From Aquimarina acroporae (GTDB lineage Bacteria; Bacteroidota; Bacteroidia; Flavobacteriales; Flavobacteriaceae): a stretch of DNA of 64,000 bases. Both the position numbers and the translations under genes were made by a program. Below the pieces are notes generated by a model that was not told the origin of the DNA, did not search any database, and saw only the letters and a program-made list of their open reading frames with translations. The stretch is from the NCBI RefSeq assembly GCF_023195925.1, contig NZ_JALPRE010000011.1, positions 186,001-250,000 on the forward strand, written 5' to 3'. Position 1 is the stretch's first letter, and each line of letters opens with the position of its first letter. Shown one piece after another: positions 35,575 through 44,397 of the stretch.

Positions 35575-36465
35575 TTAGCTTCTGTTTTTGTTTAAATCGT
35601 TTATTTTCTCTTTAAGCCCTTGTTGATTTACCAATTGAATTCCTAATCCCGGACGAACGTTAATTTCCATGATTTGAGGTCCTTTGTATTTATCAATAAC
35701 AATGTCGATACCCAGGTAGTTTAATGGGAAAGCTTTTGCAGTAGCGATAGAAATTTCCAGAATTTCATTCCAGTAGGGGATCGATACATTTTCAACTATG
35801 AATTTACTATCGGGATGATGGTCGAAATAATTTTTACCATCATAAACCTGCGTGAGCGTTCCTCTTTTCATATCTACCCCAATTCCTACTCCATTTTGAT
35901 GCAAATTGGCTTTACCATCTGATCTATCAGTTGGCATTCTTAGCATACCCATAAGTGGTTGATGATCCAAGGTGATGATTCTAAAATCTGGAACTCCAGA
36001 TGGATATATTTGCTGAAAAAAAGGATCTGGTTCTATACATTCTTCAATTAATACTCTATCGTGAGAACCCAAAGAATAAAACCCCATGATAGTTGCCGCC
36101 ATATGCTGAAAAATCTGACGCTCCTCTACAGGTTTACCACTGCTGATCCAAATGCCGTTATGATCTTTCTTTAGAATTTTGATACCTCCTCCTCCACTTC
36201 CACGAGCAGGTTTTATGGCCAAAGCATTTTTATTCTTACACAACTCCCAAGCTGCTTTTATATCACTGTTATACTCTATCACCGCATACGTCTCTGCACA
36301 GGGAATATCATATTGATGTAAGATTTCTTTGGTGAGTACCTTATCATCGGCCAAGGGATAATGTCTTTTGTTATTATTTGGATAAATGAGTTTAATATTT
36401 CTTTCATTAAGCCCAATTACATTTGATTTCTTGTGTGATTTCATAGGGGAAAAATTTATGAGCAT
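35575..36465 (-). CDS. ATP-grasp alpha-L-glutamate ligase-like protein
   Basis: About 296 residues from ATG at 36465 (MLINFS), two bases after the stop of the transglutaminase-7TM gene. ATG at 36444 (MKSHKK) is also possible; the long upstream codons lie inside the previous gene. 'VIGLNERNIKLIYPNNNKRHYPLADDKVLTKEIL' opens the domain, the Gly-rich loop is 'PARGSGGGGIKIL' and metal-binding residues lie in 'MEINVRPGLGIQLVNQQGL'. This is the RimK-related ligase-like group, expected to form amide bonds between an amino acid and an unknown acceptor. Confidence 0.85.
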   Translation of the reverse strand: MLINFSPMKSHKKSNVIGLNERNIKLIYPNNNKRHYPLADDKVLTKEILHQYDIPCAETYAVIEYNSDIKAAWELCKNKNALAIKPARGSGGGGIKILKKDHNGIWISSGKPVEERQIFQHMAATIMGFYSLGSHDRVLIEECIEPDPFFQQIYPSGVPDFRIITLDHQPLMGMLRMPTDRSDGKANLHQNGVGIGVDMKRGTLTQVYDGKNYFDHHPDSKFIVENVSIPYWNEILEISIATAKAFPLNYLGIDIVIDKYKGPQIMEINVRPGLGIQLVNQQGLKEKINDLNKNRS

Positions 36466-36467
36466 GA

Positions 36468-38054
36468 CTATAGTTGTATTTTTTTTGGTTGATTGAATAA
36501 TGGGGCGAATCGGTAGTATTCTACCCATCGTATACCGATATATCTTCCCAAGAGCATTGCCAACGAAATAATAAGTAGTAAACATTCTGGAAAAATAATG
36601 AGCAAAGCGGGCAAAGCCGACCATGACAAAAACCCATAGCATATTATAGTAGCCAAAAGTGTCTGTCCTAATTTTTCTATAGCCAACTTGTGTCCATCCT
36701 CAATAGTAGCACGAGAAAAACGCTCTGCCGCAATCGTTAAAATAATCGTTGGAAAAAATGTTAAGGTCGTAAGCCAGGTGACGTTGAATCGTATTCCAAT
36801 CATCGTTGCGATAATCATCAAGCCTACCATAATACTCAATGAAATTACCAGCTTTGGGGTGTACAATAGCCCAATTCTGTCAAATGGATACGAGATTAAA
36901 CCTACCAGTAGAATTAAACACACAAACATGATCATTCCCGAAATAAAACCGGTATGTAATAGAGAAAAAGCAATTAATACAGGAAGAAAAACACCAAACG
37001 TTTTAACTCCCACAACATTTCTTAAAAACGCCACTAAAAGCCCTCCTATTGGGAGTAACAGAAGTAAATTAAGTGCATTTTCTGGAATAATTCTTTTCTC
37101 AACCAAACGCCACAGAGAAATACTTGATAACTGTCTAATTTCTTCAGAGTTGAGTTTTAAGAAAGGAATGTGATTAATACTCTCTACTTCATAGGTATAA
37201 TCAAACTGAATTCCAGGGGTATGCGTAATCAAAAACTCATCGCCTTCATAAATCTCCAAATAATTTGCAGGGATATAGGCAAAGTGATTGTTTAAAGCAT
37301 CAAACGGAACCCAATGTTCATTAATCAAAACTTCTGCCCAAACATGAGATGTTCTTTTATTGGTATTTTCAAGAATTATACCTCCCTTTATTCTTGCGGG
37401 ATATCCCAAATTTCTGCAAAGCGCCACAAACAACCTACTTTTTCCATTGCACGAAGCTCGATTTTGTTCTATGGCCGTTAATGCATCAGTGAGTGTGATT
37501 ATAGGTGCTGAAGGAATTTCAGCCACATAATCAAAAATACTTTTAATCATTTGGCTATCGTTCTTGGCTCTCTTCGTCAATCGATTAGCTAGCTGAGTAA
37601 TCTTGGCATCTTTTGCCTGAATATTCTCTGTTGCATGTAAATAGTATTGATGTTTTTCTGAAGCATTATCAAATTGCTGTGGTAAGGTGAATCTTTTTTC
37701 CTTTCCCTGAAAAATAAATTCATAGTTGATAGAGTGATAAGTATTAACAGCTTTTGTTCTCCAAATTACCTTTTTGTTGCTCGCTAATCCTTTTTTCGAA
37801 AACAACAGTGTACTATCACTCTTATTATTATATTTAGAAATTTGCTGCCTCGAATTACTATTTGGAATAAAGGTTTTTACCGTCGTATTTTTATCTCCAG
37901 ATTTAAAAAAGTAATTATAGTTTACCTTATACACCTGCTGTGCCTTAAAATCATCATAATTTTCTAATACTGGTTTTATTTTGAAACCAATAGACACCAA
38001 CGCCAAAACGGTAATGCTTATTAATACGATTTTGATATTTGTTTGAGAATTCAT
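36468..38054 (-). CDS. Transglutaminase-like protein fused to seven TM helices
   Basis: A 528-residue protein. TM1 about 8-26, then a periplasmic domain with a transglutaminase/cysteine-protease core at about 150-260, then seven helices from about 315 to 515. The family is generally described as an inactive transglutaminase with 7TM. Here the triad looks complete: C202 in 'RASCNGKSR', H237 in 'TSHVWAEV' and D252 in 'WVPFDALN'. It precedes an ATP-grasp ligase and an outer-membrane barrel, a set reminiscent of the ATP-grasp/7TM gene pairs of other phyla. Confidence 0.82.
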   Translation of the reverse strand: MNSQTNIKIVLISITVLALVSIGFKIKPVLENYDDFKAQQVYKVNYNYFFKSGDKNTTVKTFIPNSNSRQQISKYNNKSDSTLLFSKKGLASNKKVIWRTKAVNTYHSINYEFIFQGKEKRFTLPQQFDNASEKHQYYLHATENIQAKDAKITQLANRLTKRAKNDSQMIKSIFDYVAEIPSAPIITLTDALTAIEQNRASCNGKSRLFVALCRNLGYPARIKGGIILENTNKRTSHVWAEVLINEHWVPFDALNNHFAYIPANYLEIYEGDEFLITHTPGIQFDYTYEVESINHIPFLKLNSEEIRQLSSISLWRLVEKRIIPENALNLLLLLPIGGLLVAFLRNVVGVKTFGVFLPVLIAFSLLHTGFISGMIMFVCLILLVGLISYPFDRIGLLYTPKLVISLSIMVGLMIIATMIGIRFNVTWLTTLTFFPTIILTIAAERFSRATIEDGHKLAIEKLGQTLLATIICYGFLSWSALPALLIIFPECLLLIISLAMLLGRYIGIRWVEYYRFAPLFNQPKKIQL

Positions 38055-38069
38055 AATCCGTTATTTTTG
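38042..38069 (+). promoter_or_regulatory. Bacteroidetes-type promoter for the fecI-like gene
   Basis: TTTG (38042-38045), 16-bp spacer, TATTTTTG (38062-38069). Full match to the -7 consensus and good -33 element. The ATG is at 38131; the leader contains GGTGA...TCACC, able to form a small hairpin. Confidence 0.6.
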
Positions 38070-38130
38070 GGTTAATAACAGGTGAGATGAAATTCACCCT
38101 ACCTGAAATCGAAAAAAAATTTCCTTTTAT

Positions 38131-38643
38131 ATGGAGAAATCCTCAAAATCTGTATGTGATCGCCCCGTTTTTACAGAATTATTTGAGAGTCATGCCGAGG
38201 CTGTTCGCAACTTTATATATTACAAGTGTGGAGATAAAGAACAGGCCGAAGATGTGATGCAAGAAGCTTTCATCAAAATGTGGCACCATTGTAAAAAGGT
38301 GATCTTCGAAAAAGCAAAAGGATTTCTTTGTACAGTAGCCAATAATCTATTTCTCAATCAAGTGGCTCGCCAAAAGGTTCGATTAGAATACACTAAACTA
38401 CCGCATAGTAATAAGAATATAGAATCTCCAGATTTTGTTATGGAAGAAAAAGAGTTTATGAATAAACTACAAGATGCTATTGCTGAACTTCCTGATGGAC
38501 AAAGAGAAGTTTTCTTATTAAATCGAATAGATAAAAAAACCTACACCGAAATTGCTGAAATGCTTGGTGTTTCTGTCAAAGCTGTAGAAAAACGAATGCA
38601 TAATGCATTAAAAAAAATGAGAATATTAGTAAAAAACATCTAG
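38131..38643 (+). CDS. ECF sigma factor, FecI type
   Basis: A 170-residue ECF sigma factor. Region 2 'HAEAVRNFIYYKCGDKEQAEDVMQEAFIKMWHHC' and region 4 'ELPDGQREVFLLNRIDKKTYTEIAEMLGVSVKAVEKRMHNALKKMR' are intact. The RxxxxxxK end and downstream FecR and TonB receptor genes identify a cell-surface signalling set, in which substrate binding at the receptor frees the sigma factor. A 58-bp gap separates it from the fecR-like gene. Confidence 0.94.
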   Translation: MEKSSKSVCDRPVFTELFESHAEAVRNFIYYKCGDKEQAEDVMQEAFIKMWHHCKKVIFEKAKGFLCTVANNLFLNQVARQKVRLEYTKLPHSNKNIESPDFVMEEKEFMNKLQDAIAELPDGQREVFLLNRIDKKTYTEIAEMLGVSVKAVEKRMHNALKKMRILVKNI

Positions 38644-38701
38644 ATCATGGTAGGGTATTTTTAAACTTACCTGTTTATGGTTAAGATATGAAGGAAAAAT
38701 C

Positions 38702-39610
38702 ATGCTGAAAGACAATGAAAATACATATTTAGCAAAATGGTTAGGGAACAACCTTTCTAATGAGGATCTGGAGGAACTAAAAAAGCTTCCCGAGTATGAG
38801 GAGTATAAAAAAATCGTTGAGGGGCTAGAGCATTTTAATGCTCCATCTTTCGATCTCAAGGAATCACTAGAAACGACCAATCAAAAACTCGAAGTTGCTA
38901 GCAAAAAAGGGAAGACCATCAGTTTAAAACCTCTGGTTTATGTATTATCTGTGGCTGCTTCGATTACTTTAATTATTGGATTTTTCTTTAATAAGGTTAC
39001 CTATAACACTGCAGTAGGGGAACAAATTGCTGTCGTATTACCCGACGGGAGTTCGGTACAACTTAACGCTGCATCCACCTTATCACACCAACGATTTTTC
39101 TGGTCTAAAAACCGACAGGTTACTCTCGATGGGGAAGCATTTTTTAAAGTGACCTCTGGAGAGACGTTCAAGGTTACGTCATCCCTAGGGAGCGTAGAAG
39201 TTCTAGGCACACAATTTAATGTGAAAGGGAGATCAAACACCTTCAAAGTTGGATGTTATGAAGGAAAAGTAAGAGTATCTACCTTAAAAGAACAGCAAAA
39301 AACATTGGTTAAAGGACAAGGAGTGATTTTACAGGGAGATACACTAGTTGAAATGCCTGTTACCGATCAAGAACCTATATGGACCAAAGGAGAAAGTTTA
39401 TTTAATAGTGTTCCTCTACATGAAGTACTTGATGAGCTTGAGCAACAATATGATGTTACTTTCTCGCGCAGCGATATTGATCAAAACCAACTATTTACCG
39501 GCGGTTTTATTTATGATGATCTTAAAATCGCACTTGAATCAGTATTAACACCAATGGGTATTGAATATATAGTAAACGGGAAAATGGTAAATCTTTCGCC
39601 TAAACAGTAA
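38702..39610 (+). CDS. FecR-family anti-sigma factor
   Basis: A 302-residue protein with a cytoplasmic N-terminus, one TM helix at about 80-99 ('LVYVLSVAASITLIIGFFF') and a FecR domain in the periplasm (about 115-215). 'VVLPDGSSVQLNAASTL' and 'QRFFWSKNRQVTLDGEAFFKV' are typical FecR strands. The C-terminal STN-like end (about 240-302, 'LHEVLDELEQQYDVTFSRSDID') binds the receptor partner. It transmits the receptor signal to the sigma factor. Confidence 0.93.
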   Translation: MLKDNENTYLAKWLGNNLSNEDLEELKKLPEYEEYKKIVEGLEHFNAPSFDLKESLETTNQKLEVASKKGKTISLKPLVYVLSVAASITLIIGFFFNKVTYNTAVGEQIAVVLPDGSSVQLNAASTLSHQRFFWSKNRQVTLDGEAFFKVTSGETFKVTSSLGSVEVLGTQFNVKGRSNTFKVGCYEGKVRVSTLKEQQKTLVKGQGVILQGDTLVEMPVTDQEPIWTKGESLFNSVPLHEVLDELEQQYDVTFSRSDIDQNQLFTGGFIYDDLKIALESVLTPMGIEYIVNGKMVNLSPKQ

Positions 39611-39656
39611 AACTAAGATAATAGAGGCACTTATATTCTTAAAATCAAAACAGTTT

Positions 39657-42215
39657 ATGAAAAAAATAATATTGTTTTTCCTCTTTTTTGTGGGTTCCTT
39701 GCACGCGCAAATCACAAAAGAATATAAGCAAACACCTCTGCAAGAAGTACTATCGGAGTTGTCAGAATCGTATAATCTTATTTTCTCTTTTAGTGATGAA
39801 ATTGTAAAGAACAAAGTGATCACATTGGTCATAAATAATACCCCACTTGATGATATCTTAGTACGACTAAAATCACTTACAAACCTTGATTTTAAAAAAA
39901 TATCTGATAGACAAGTCATTATAAGTGTGCCCGATACCAGAATTGAAGTTTGTGGGTATCTTTTTGATGAAAGTACAAACGCTCCTCTTTCATTTGCATC
40001 AGTAGTGATAGAAAGCTCAAACACAGGAACCATTGCCAATGACGATGGTTTTTTTCAATTGGGAACTATCGCTGGTGAAGAAACTATTTCTATTCAATAT
40101 GTAGGCTATAGAACCAAGGTCATGAAAGCCTCAGATTTTGAAATTTCGGGTTGCCCTCGAATACCGCTTTACATTAAAAGCACTGCCCTAGAAGAAGTAC
40201 TTATCGTCGAATACATAACCACGGGGATAGACAAAAGTATCGACGGTTCCTTTCAGCTTACCAATGAAAACTTAGGTATTTTACCAGGTCAAAGCGAACC
40301 TGATATTCTTCAAGGAATTCAACTTATTCCCGGTATTAACAGTCCAGATGAAACGGCTAGTGGTATCCAAATAAGAGGAGGATCCCCAGATCAGAATTTA
40401 GTTTTGTGGGACGATATTAAAATGTACAACACTGGGCATTTCTTCGGAATGATTTCAGCATTTAATCCATACATTATCAAAGACGCTAAGGTTTTTAAAG
40501 CAGGTACAGATCCGAAATATGGAGATAGAGTATCTGGAGTTATCGATATTTCTAGTGACCGGGATGTGCCAGAAGAATTTAATGGCGGAGCCGGAATTAA
40601 TGGAACCCATGCTGATGTATTTCTAAAGGCTCCGATAGGAAACAGCGTTGGTTTTATAGTCTCGGGAAGAAGATCTCACACCGATTTTTTTGATCAATCA
40701 CCAACGTACGAGGCATTGTCAGAAAAAGTATTTCAGAATACCAAAATCGTAGAAACCTCTAATGTGGCCGAAGAAGAGGAAGAGGAAGAGTTTGAAGATG
40801 ACATTGGTGTAAATGATTTCTTCTTTTATGATACCAGTGCAAAATTAATCATCGATGCCTCTAAGCATGACAAAATTATGCTTAGCGGTATCTACACCAA
40901 TAACGATCTACGTTTTGAAATTGATGATGAAGAGAATTTAATCACTGATGATCTCGAAATTACAAATGAAGGTGCAAGTTTTTCATGGGTAGGTTCTAGA
41001 TCAAAAAAGTTCCATCATAGTTTGAAAGCGTATTATTCAAAATTTGATTCTGACTATTTATTTGTAGAGCGCGAAGGAAGTAATATTGAAGAACAATCTG
41101 TACGAAAAAATACGGTTGAAGACATAGGTCTTGATGCCCATATGATCTATGATTTTACTCCTAAACATATCATCACTTTGGGATATCAATTTTCAAATAA
41201 TGAGGTTTTTTATGCAATAACACGTGATAGTGACTTCGAAAGTACTATAAATGAAACCGATTTAGTAAAAAACACAGCAAATTCGATTTATGCTAACTAT
41301 AAGTTTTCACCTAGAAAAAAGAGTTTTATCAATCTAGGAATACGTGCCTCTCATTATTCTGTAGTCGACGATTTCTACATCGAACCCAGAATAAATATCG
41401 AATATCCCATTTCGGAGTTTTTAAGAATTAAAGGGACCGGAGAACTTCGCTATCAACCGATTAGTCAACTTATAGAATTTGAGGACACTCAACTACGCTT
41501 AGCAAATGATCTGTGGATTCATGCCAATAATGAAGAGATACCAGTAGTAGAAAGCACTCAATTTTCGGGCGGAATTTTATTTTCCAAAAATGACTGGAAT
41601 TTTGAGATCGATGCCTACTATAAAAATCTCGACGGACTCACTTCGGCAACCAATGGTTTTAATGCTGTATCGAATGATTTATCCACAGGAGAAAGCACTA
41701 TTTTAGGGGTGGATATTTTGCTCAAGAAGAAGTTTAAAAACTTTAGAACCTGGATCGGGTACACCTTCAATGATATAGAATATACCTTCCTGGAAATACA
41801 GGAAAACCCTTTCCCAGGAAACAATGATATTACCCATAATTTCAGAATTTCAAATACATTAGAAGTTAATAATGATTGGGAGTTCTCTTTGGGTTGGTTA
41901 TGGAGAAGCGGAGCACCATTTACAGATGCAGATCTGGTCGAAGAGGACATTATTTTTGGGGAAGCTAATGCATTGCGCTTACCCAATTATCATCGATTAG
42001 ATATATCTGCACTGTATCGTTTTGATTTTAATACTTCGGGGAATTGGAGAGGCCAAATTGGGGCATCGATACAAAATATATACAATAGAAGAAAACCTAT
42101 TTCTGTAAGTTATAGAGCCGATGAAAACCCAGAAAGCGGTGAGTTAGAACTCGATGTTTTAAGACAAGAATCGCTTGGGTTTACTCCCAATATAATTTTT
42201 AGATTATACTTTTAG
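39657..42215 (+). CDS. TonB-dependent outer-membrane receptor with STN domain
   Basis: An 852-residue receptor. Signal peptide about 1-17, STN (secretin/TonB N-terminal) domain about 20-80 ('LQEVLSELSESYNLIFSFSDE'), a carboxypeptidase-regulatory-like domain about 100-180 ('DESTNAPLSFASVVIESSNTG'), plug about 200-300 with 'DILQGIQLIPGINSPDE' and a beta-barrel to the C-terminal Phe ('NIIFRLYF'). The STN domain marks it as a transducer for the sigma/FecR pair. No SusD-type partner is adjacent. An acidic run of glutamates occurs in the barrel near residue 380. The substrate cannot be inferred. Confidence 0.92.
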   Translation: MKKIILFFLFFVGSLHAQITKEYKQTPLQEVLSELSESYNLIFSFSDEIVKNKVITLVINNTPLDDILVRLKSLTNLDFKKISDRQVIISVPDTRIEVCGYLFDESTNAPLSFASVVIESSNTGTIANDDGFFQLGTIAGEETISIQYVGYRTKVMKASDFEISGCPRIPLYIKSTALEEVLIVEYITTGIDKSIDGSFQLTNENLGILPGQSEPDILQGIQLIPGINSPDETASGIQIRGGSPDQNLVLWDDIKMYNTGHFFGMISAFNPYIIKDAKVFKAGTDPKYGDRVSGVIDISSDRDVPEEFNGGAGINGTHADVFLKAPIGNSVGFIVSGRRSHTDFFDQSPTYEALSEKVFQNTKIVETSNVAEEEEEEEFEDDIGVNDFFFYDTSAKLIIDASKHDKIMLSGIYTNNDLRFEIDDEENLITDDLEITNEGASFSWVGSRSKKFHHSLKAYYSKFDSDYLFVEREGSNIEEQSVRKNTVEDIGLDAHMIYDFTPKHIITLGYQFSNNEVFYAITRDSDFESTINETDLVKNTANSIYANYKFSPRKKSFINLGIRASHYSVVDDFYIEPRINIEYPISEFLRIKGTGELRYQPISQLIEFEDTQLRLANDLWIHANNEEIPVVESTQFSGGILFSKNDWNFEIDAYYKNLDGLTSATNGFNAVSNDLSTGESTILGVDILLKKKFKNFRTWIGYTFNDIEYTFLEIQENPFPGNNDITHNFRISNTLEVNNDWEFSLGWLWRSGAPFTDADLVEEDIIFGEANALRLPNYHRLDISALYRFDFNTSGNWRGQIGASIQNIYNRRKPISVSYRADENPESGELELDVLRQESLGFTPNIIFRLYF

Positions 42216-42254
42216 AAATTTATGTTTTTCACACATCTTTTTTCTATACTAATC

Positions 42255-43235
42255 CTAATTTTTTAATATACCCCATACTGGTGTGTATTCTGATTTTGGT
42301 GTTTTTGTTATTTGCTTTAAATCGGTGCCATCTTTTTTTATAGTAAATAAATCTATATTGTCACCTTGGATATTTGAAAACACCAAATATTGACCGTCGG
42401 GCGACCATGAAACTTTAAATATCCAATATACATTTGAATCTGTATAGTAGTTGTATTCGTTGTTTTCATTATGCAGGCTTCTGGTTAAGCATATTTGATT
42501 TTCTCCATTTATATCCATCACATATACATCTAAATAACCATTTCTATCTGAAAAAAAAGCAACTTGTTTTCCGTTGGGAGAAATAGAAGGATTAAAATCA
42601 TTCCCAGAATTATTGTTTGTTAGATTAGTTGTGATTTTTGCTCTGACATCAATAGCAAAAATATCATTTGTCCTATTTTTTTTATAATAGAACAAGATTG
42701 ATGTATCATTACTATTCCATGATGGCGCTCTATTATCATTACTAATCTCTGAAGTTAGGTTCACCTCTTTGGTGCCATCAGAGTTTGCTACAAAGATATG
42801 TGTACTTCTCTCTACGTTTCTTTCATAAGCAATCTTTTTTCCATCAGATGAAAACACCCCATTAACATAGTAATTAAGCTTTTTGCTAATCTTACTTACT
42901 TCTTTAGTATTTGTATCATAAACAGCTAATTTCCAACCTCCGTAACGATAAGAATTAAACATAATTGTATTCCCATCAGGGGCTATGGCAGGATTGTATT
43001 CACCTTGTCCATATTTAAAAGGAATTATAACTTCTTCATCGATACCATTTGGGCTTATTTTATATATTGACCACCCACTATCATTATCTTTTTTTCTGGA
43101 GAATAGAATTGTAGACGTATCTTGGTAAGCCTTGGTTTTTAGGACCATTTCTTCACAATCTATGAAATTACCATCATTCTTTTTTCCAGAAAAAAGAGAA
43201 AGGAATAGCAATAAAACTAAAATAAGATTCTTCAT
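42255..43235 (-). CDS. TolB-like WD40/PD40 propeller protein
   Basis: About 326 residues from ATG at 43235 (MKNLILVLLLFLS), an evident signal peptide. The mature chain is built of TolB/PD40 repeats: 'NPAIAPDGNTIMFNSYR', 'NGVFSSDGKKIAYERN', 'NPSISPNGKQVAFFSDRNG' and 'KVSWSPDGQYLVFSNI'. It is a periplasmic or surface beta-propeller. Catalytic residues are not present. It is paralogous to the preceding gene at 43337-44278 and lies 101 bp from it on the same strand. Confidence 0.85.
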   Translation of the reverse strand: MKNLILVLLLFLSLFSGKKNDGNFIDCEEMVLKTKAYQDTSTILFSRKKDNDSGWSIYKISPNGIDEEVIIPFKYGQGEYNPAIAPDGNTIMFNSYRYGGWKLAVYDTNTKEVSKISKKLNYYVNGVFSSDGKKIAYERNVERSTHIFVANSDGTKEVNLTSEISNDNRAPSWNSNDTSILFYYKKNRTNDIFAIDVRAKITTNLTNNNSGNDFNPSISPNGKQVAFFSDRNGYLDVYVMDINGENQICLTRSLHNENNEYNYYTDSNVYWIFKVSWSPDGQYLVFSNIQGDNIDLFTIKKDGTDLKQITKTPKSEYTPVWGILKN

Positions 43236-43336
43236 AATCGATAATTTTTTCAAGCAGATATTGGCTCCGTTTTGAAATGGAAAACAAAACCACACCTATT
43301 TTTATTGGATAAGATTAATTGAAACGGTAAACAGCT

Positions 43337-44278
43337 TTAATTTGTCCAAAAAGGAGTCATATCGGTATCACTATTATTGGTAATTTGCACCAAATTACTT
43401 CCATCAGCATTTATGGTAAAAATCTCCAAATTTTCATTTACCATAGCGGTAAAGGCTATTTGTTTTCCATCTGGTGACCAACAGGTTTTATAAGCCCAAA
43501 TACTGTTTGCATCAGCATCTGATGTATTAAGACCTGGAGTTAGATTTATTAAACTACCATCATCCAAATTCATTACAAACAGGTCTATTTTATCTGTTTT
43601 ATCAGATAGAAATGCTATTCTATTTGATTTCTTTGAAGTGGAAACTGCAAAATCGTTTGCAGCATGAGTAGATATCTTTTTAAAGATTTTACCATCTAAA
43701 GATTTAAGGTGTATGTTGATCTTGTTATTTTCCAAATAAGTAAATACTATAGATTGAGCATCTTTGGTCCAATCTATGTTTTGATCATTAATATTTGATG
43801 CTACCAAGTACCTAGCATTTTTACCATTTTGATCTGCAATATATATCCCCGATTCTCTACCGCTCCAATCATACTCCTGATAGGCAATTTTAGATCCATC
43901 TGGTGAAAATTTGGCACAATACTCATAATTATTCCTATTGGTTAACTTTCTCACATTAACTATCTGCCCTTCTTGAAATTCGCCAATTGCCAATTGCCAA
44001 CCTTTAAATCTATATGTATTAAATAGTACTTTGGTATTATCTGGCGAGGTAACAACATTGTATTCTCCTCTTCTTCTTACGGTGCCTTTGAGAAGGGTTT
44101 TTGTAGTTTTTTGTAAAGGGTCGTAAATCATTACATCTAACGTACCTCCAGTATTTAACCCTCCTTTACTCCGGGAAAAAATAATCTTAGATTGCGCTTC
44201 TATAGTTATGTGAAAAAACAGAGATATGATAACAGACAGGTATAATGTTTTATTTACATTAAAATTTGGATATTGCAT
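43337..44278 (-). CDS. TolB-like WD40/PD40 propeller protein
   Basis: A 313-residue protein with a signal peptide (ending near 'HITIEAQSK'). PD40 repeats include 'VVTSPDNTKVLFNTYR', 'AKFSPDGSKIAYQEYD', 'RIAFLSDKTDKIDLFVM' and 'TCWSPDGKQIAFTAM'. The sequence aligns over its length with the downstream gene, including the end 'QIT..S...TP.W', so the two are a tandem duplication. An AraC regulator lies 119 bp upstream. The ligand is unknown; the TolB family name reflects the fold only. Confidence 0.85.
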   Translation of the reverse strand: MQYPNFNVNKTLYLSVIISLFFHITIEAQSKIIFSRSKGGLNTGGTLDVMIYDPLQKTTKTLLKGTVRRRGEYNVVTSPDNTKVLFNTYRFKGWQLAIGEFQEGQIVNVRKLTNRNNYEYCAKFSPDGSKIAYQEYDWSGRESGIYIADQNGKNARYLVASNINDQNIDWTKDAQSIVFTYLENNKINIHLKSLDGKIFKKISTHAANDFAVSTSKKSNRIAFLSDKTDKIDLFVMNLDDGSLINLTPGLNTSDADANSIWAYKTCWSPDGKQIAFTAMVNENLEIFTINADGSNLVQITNNSDTDMTPFWTN

Positions 44279-44397
44279 TGATTCAGAAGTTTGTCGAATT
44301 ATAGTTTGGTAAAGATTTGTATGTGCAAAACTTCTAAAATAAAATGCAACAAGAACAAATAATGGCGTATAGATAGTCCCAAAAATAGATTTTAGGA

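Noticed and set aside
36688..37173. 161-codon plus-strand ORF
   Set aside because: Antisense to the seven-helix part of the transglutaminase-7TM gene; no start signal and no domain.
39545..40039. 164-codon minus-strand ORF at the fecR/receptor junction
   Set aside because: It spans two well-supported plus-strand genes on the opposite strand.
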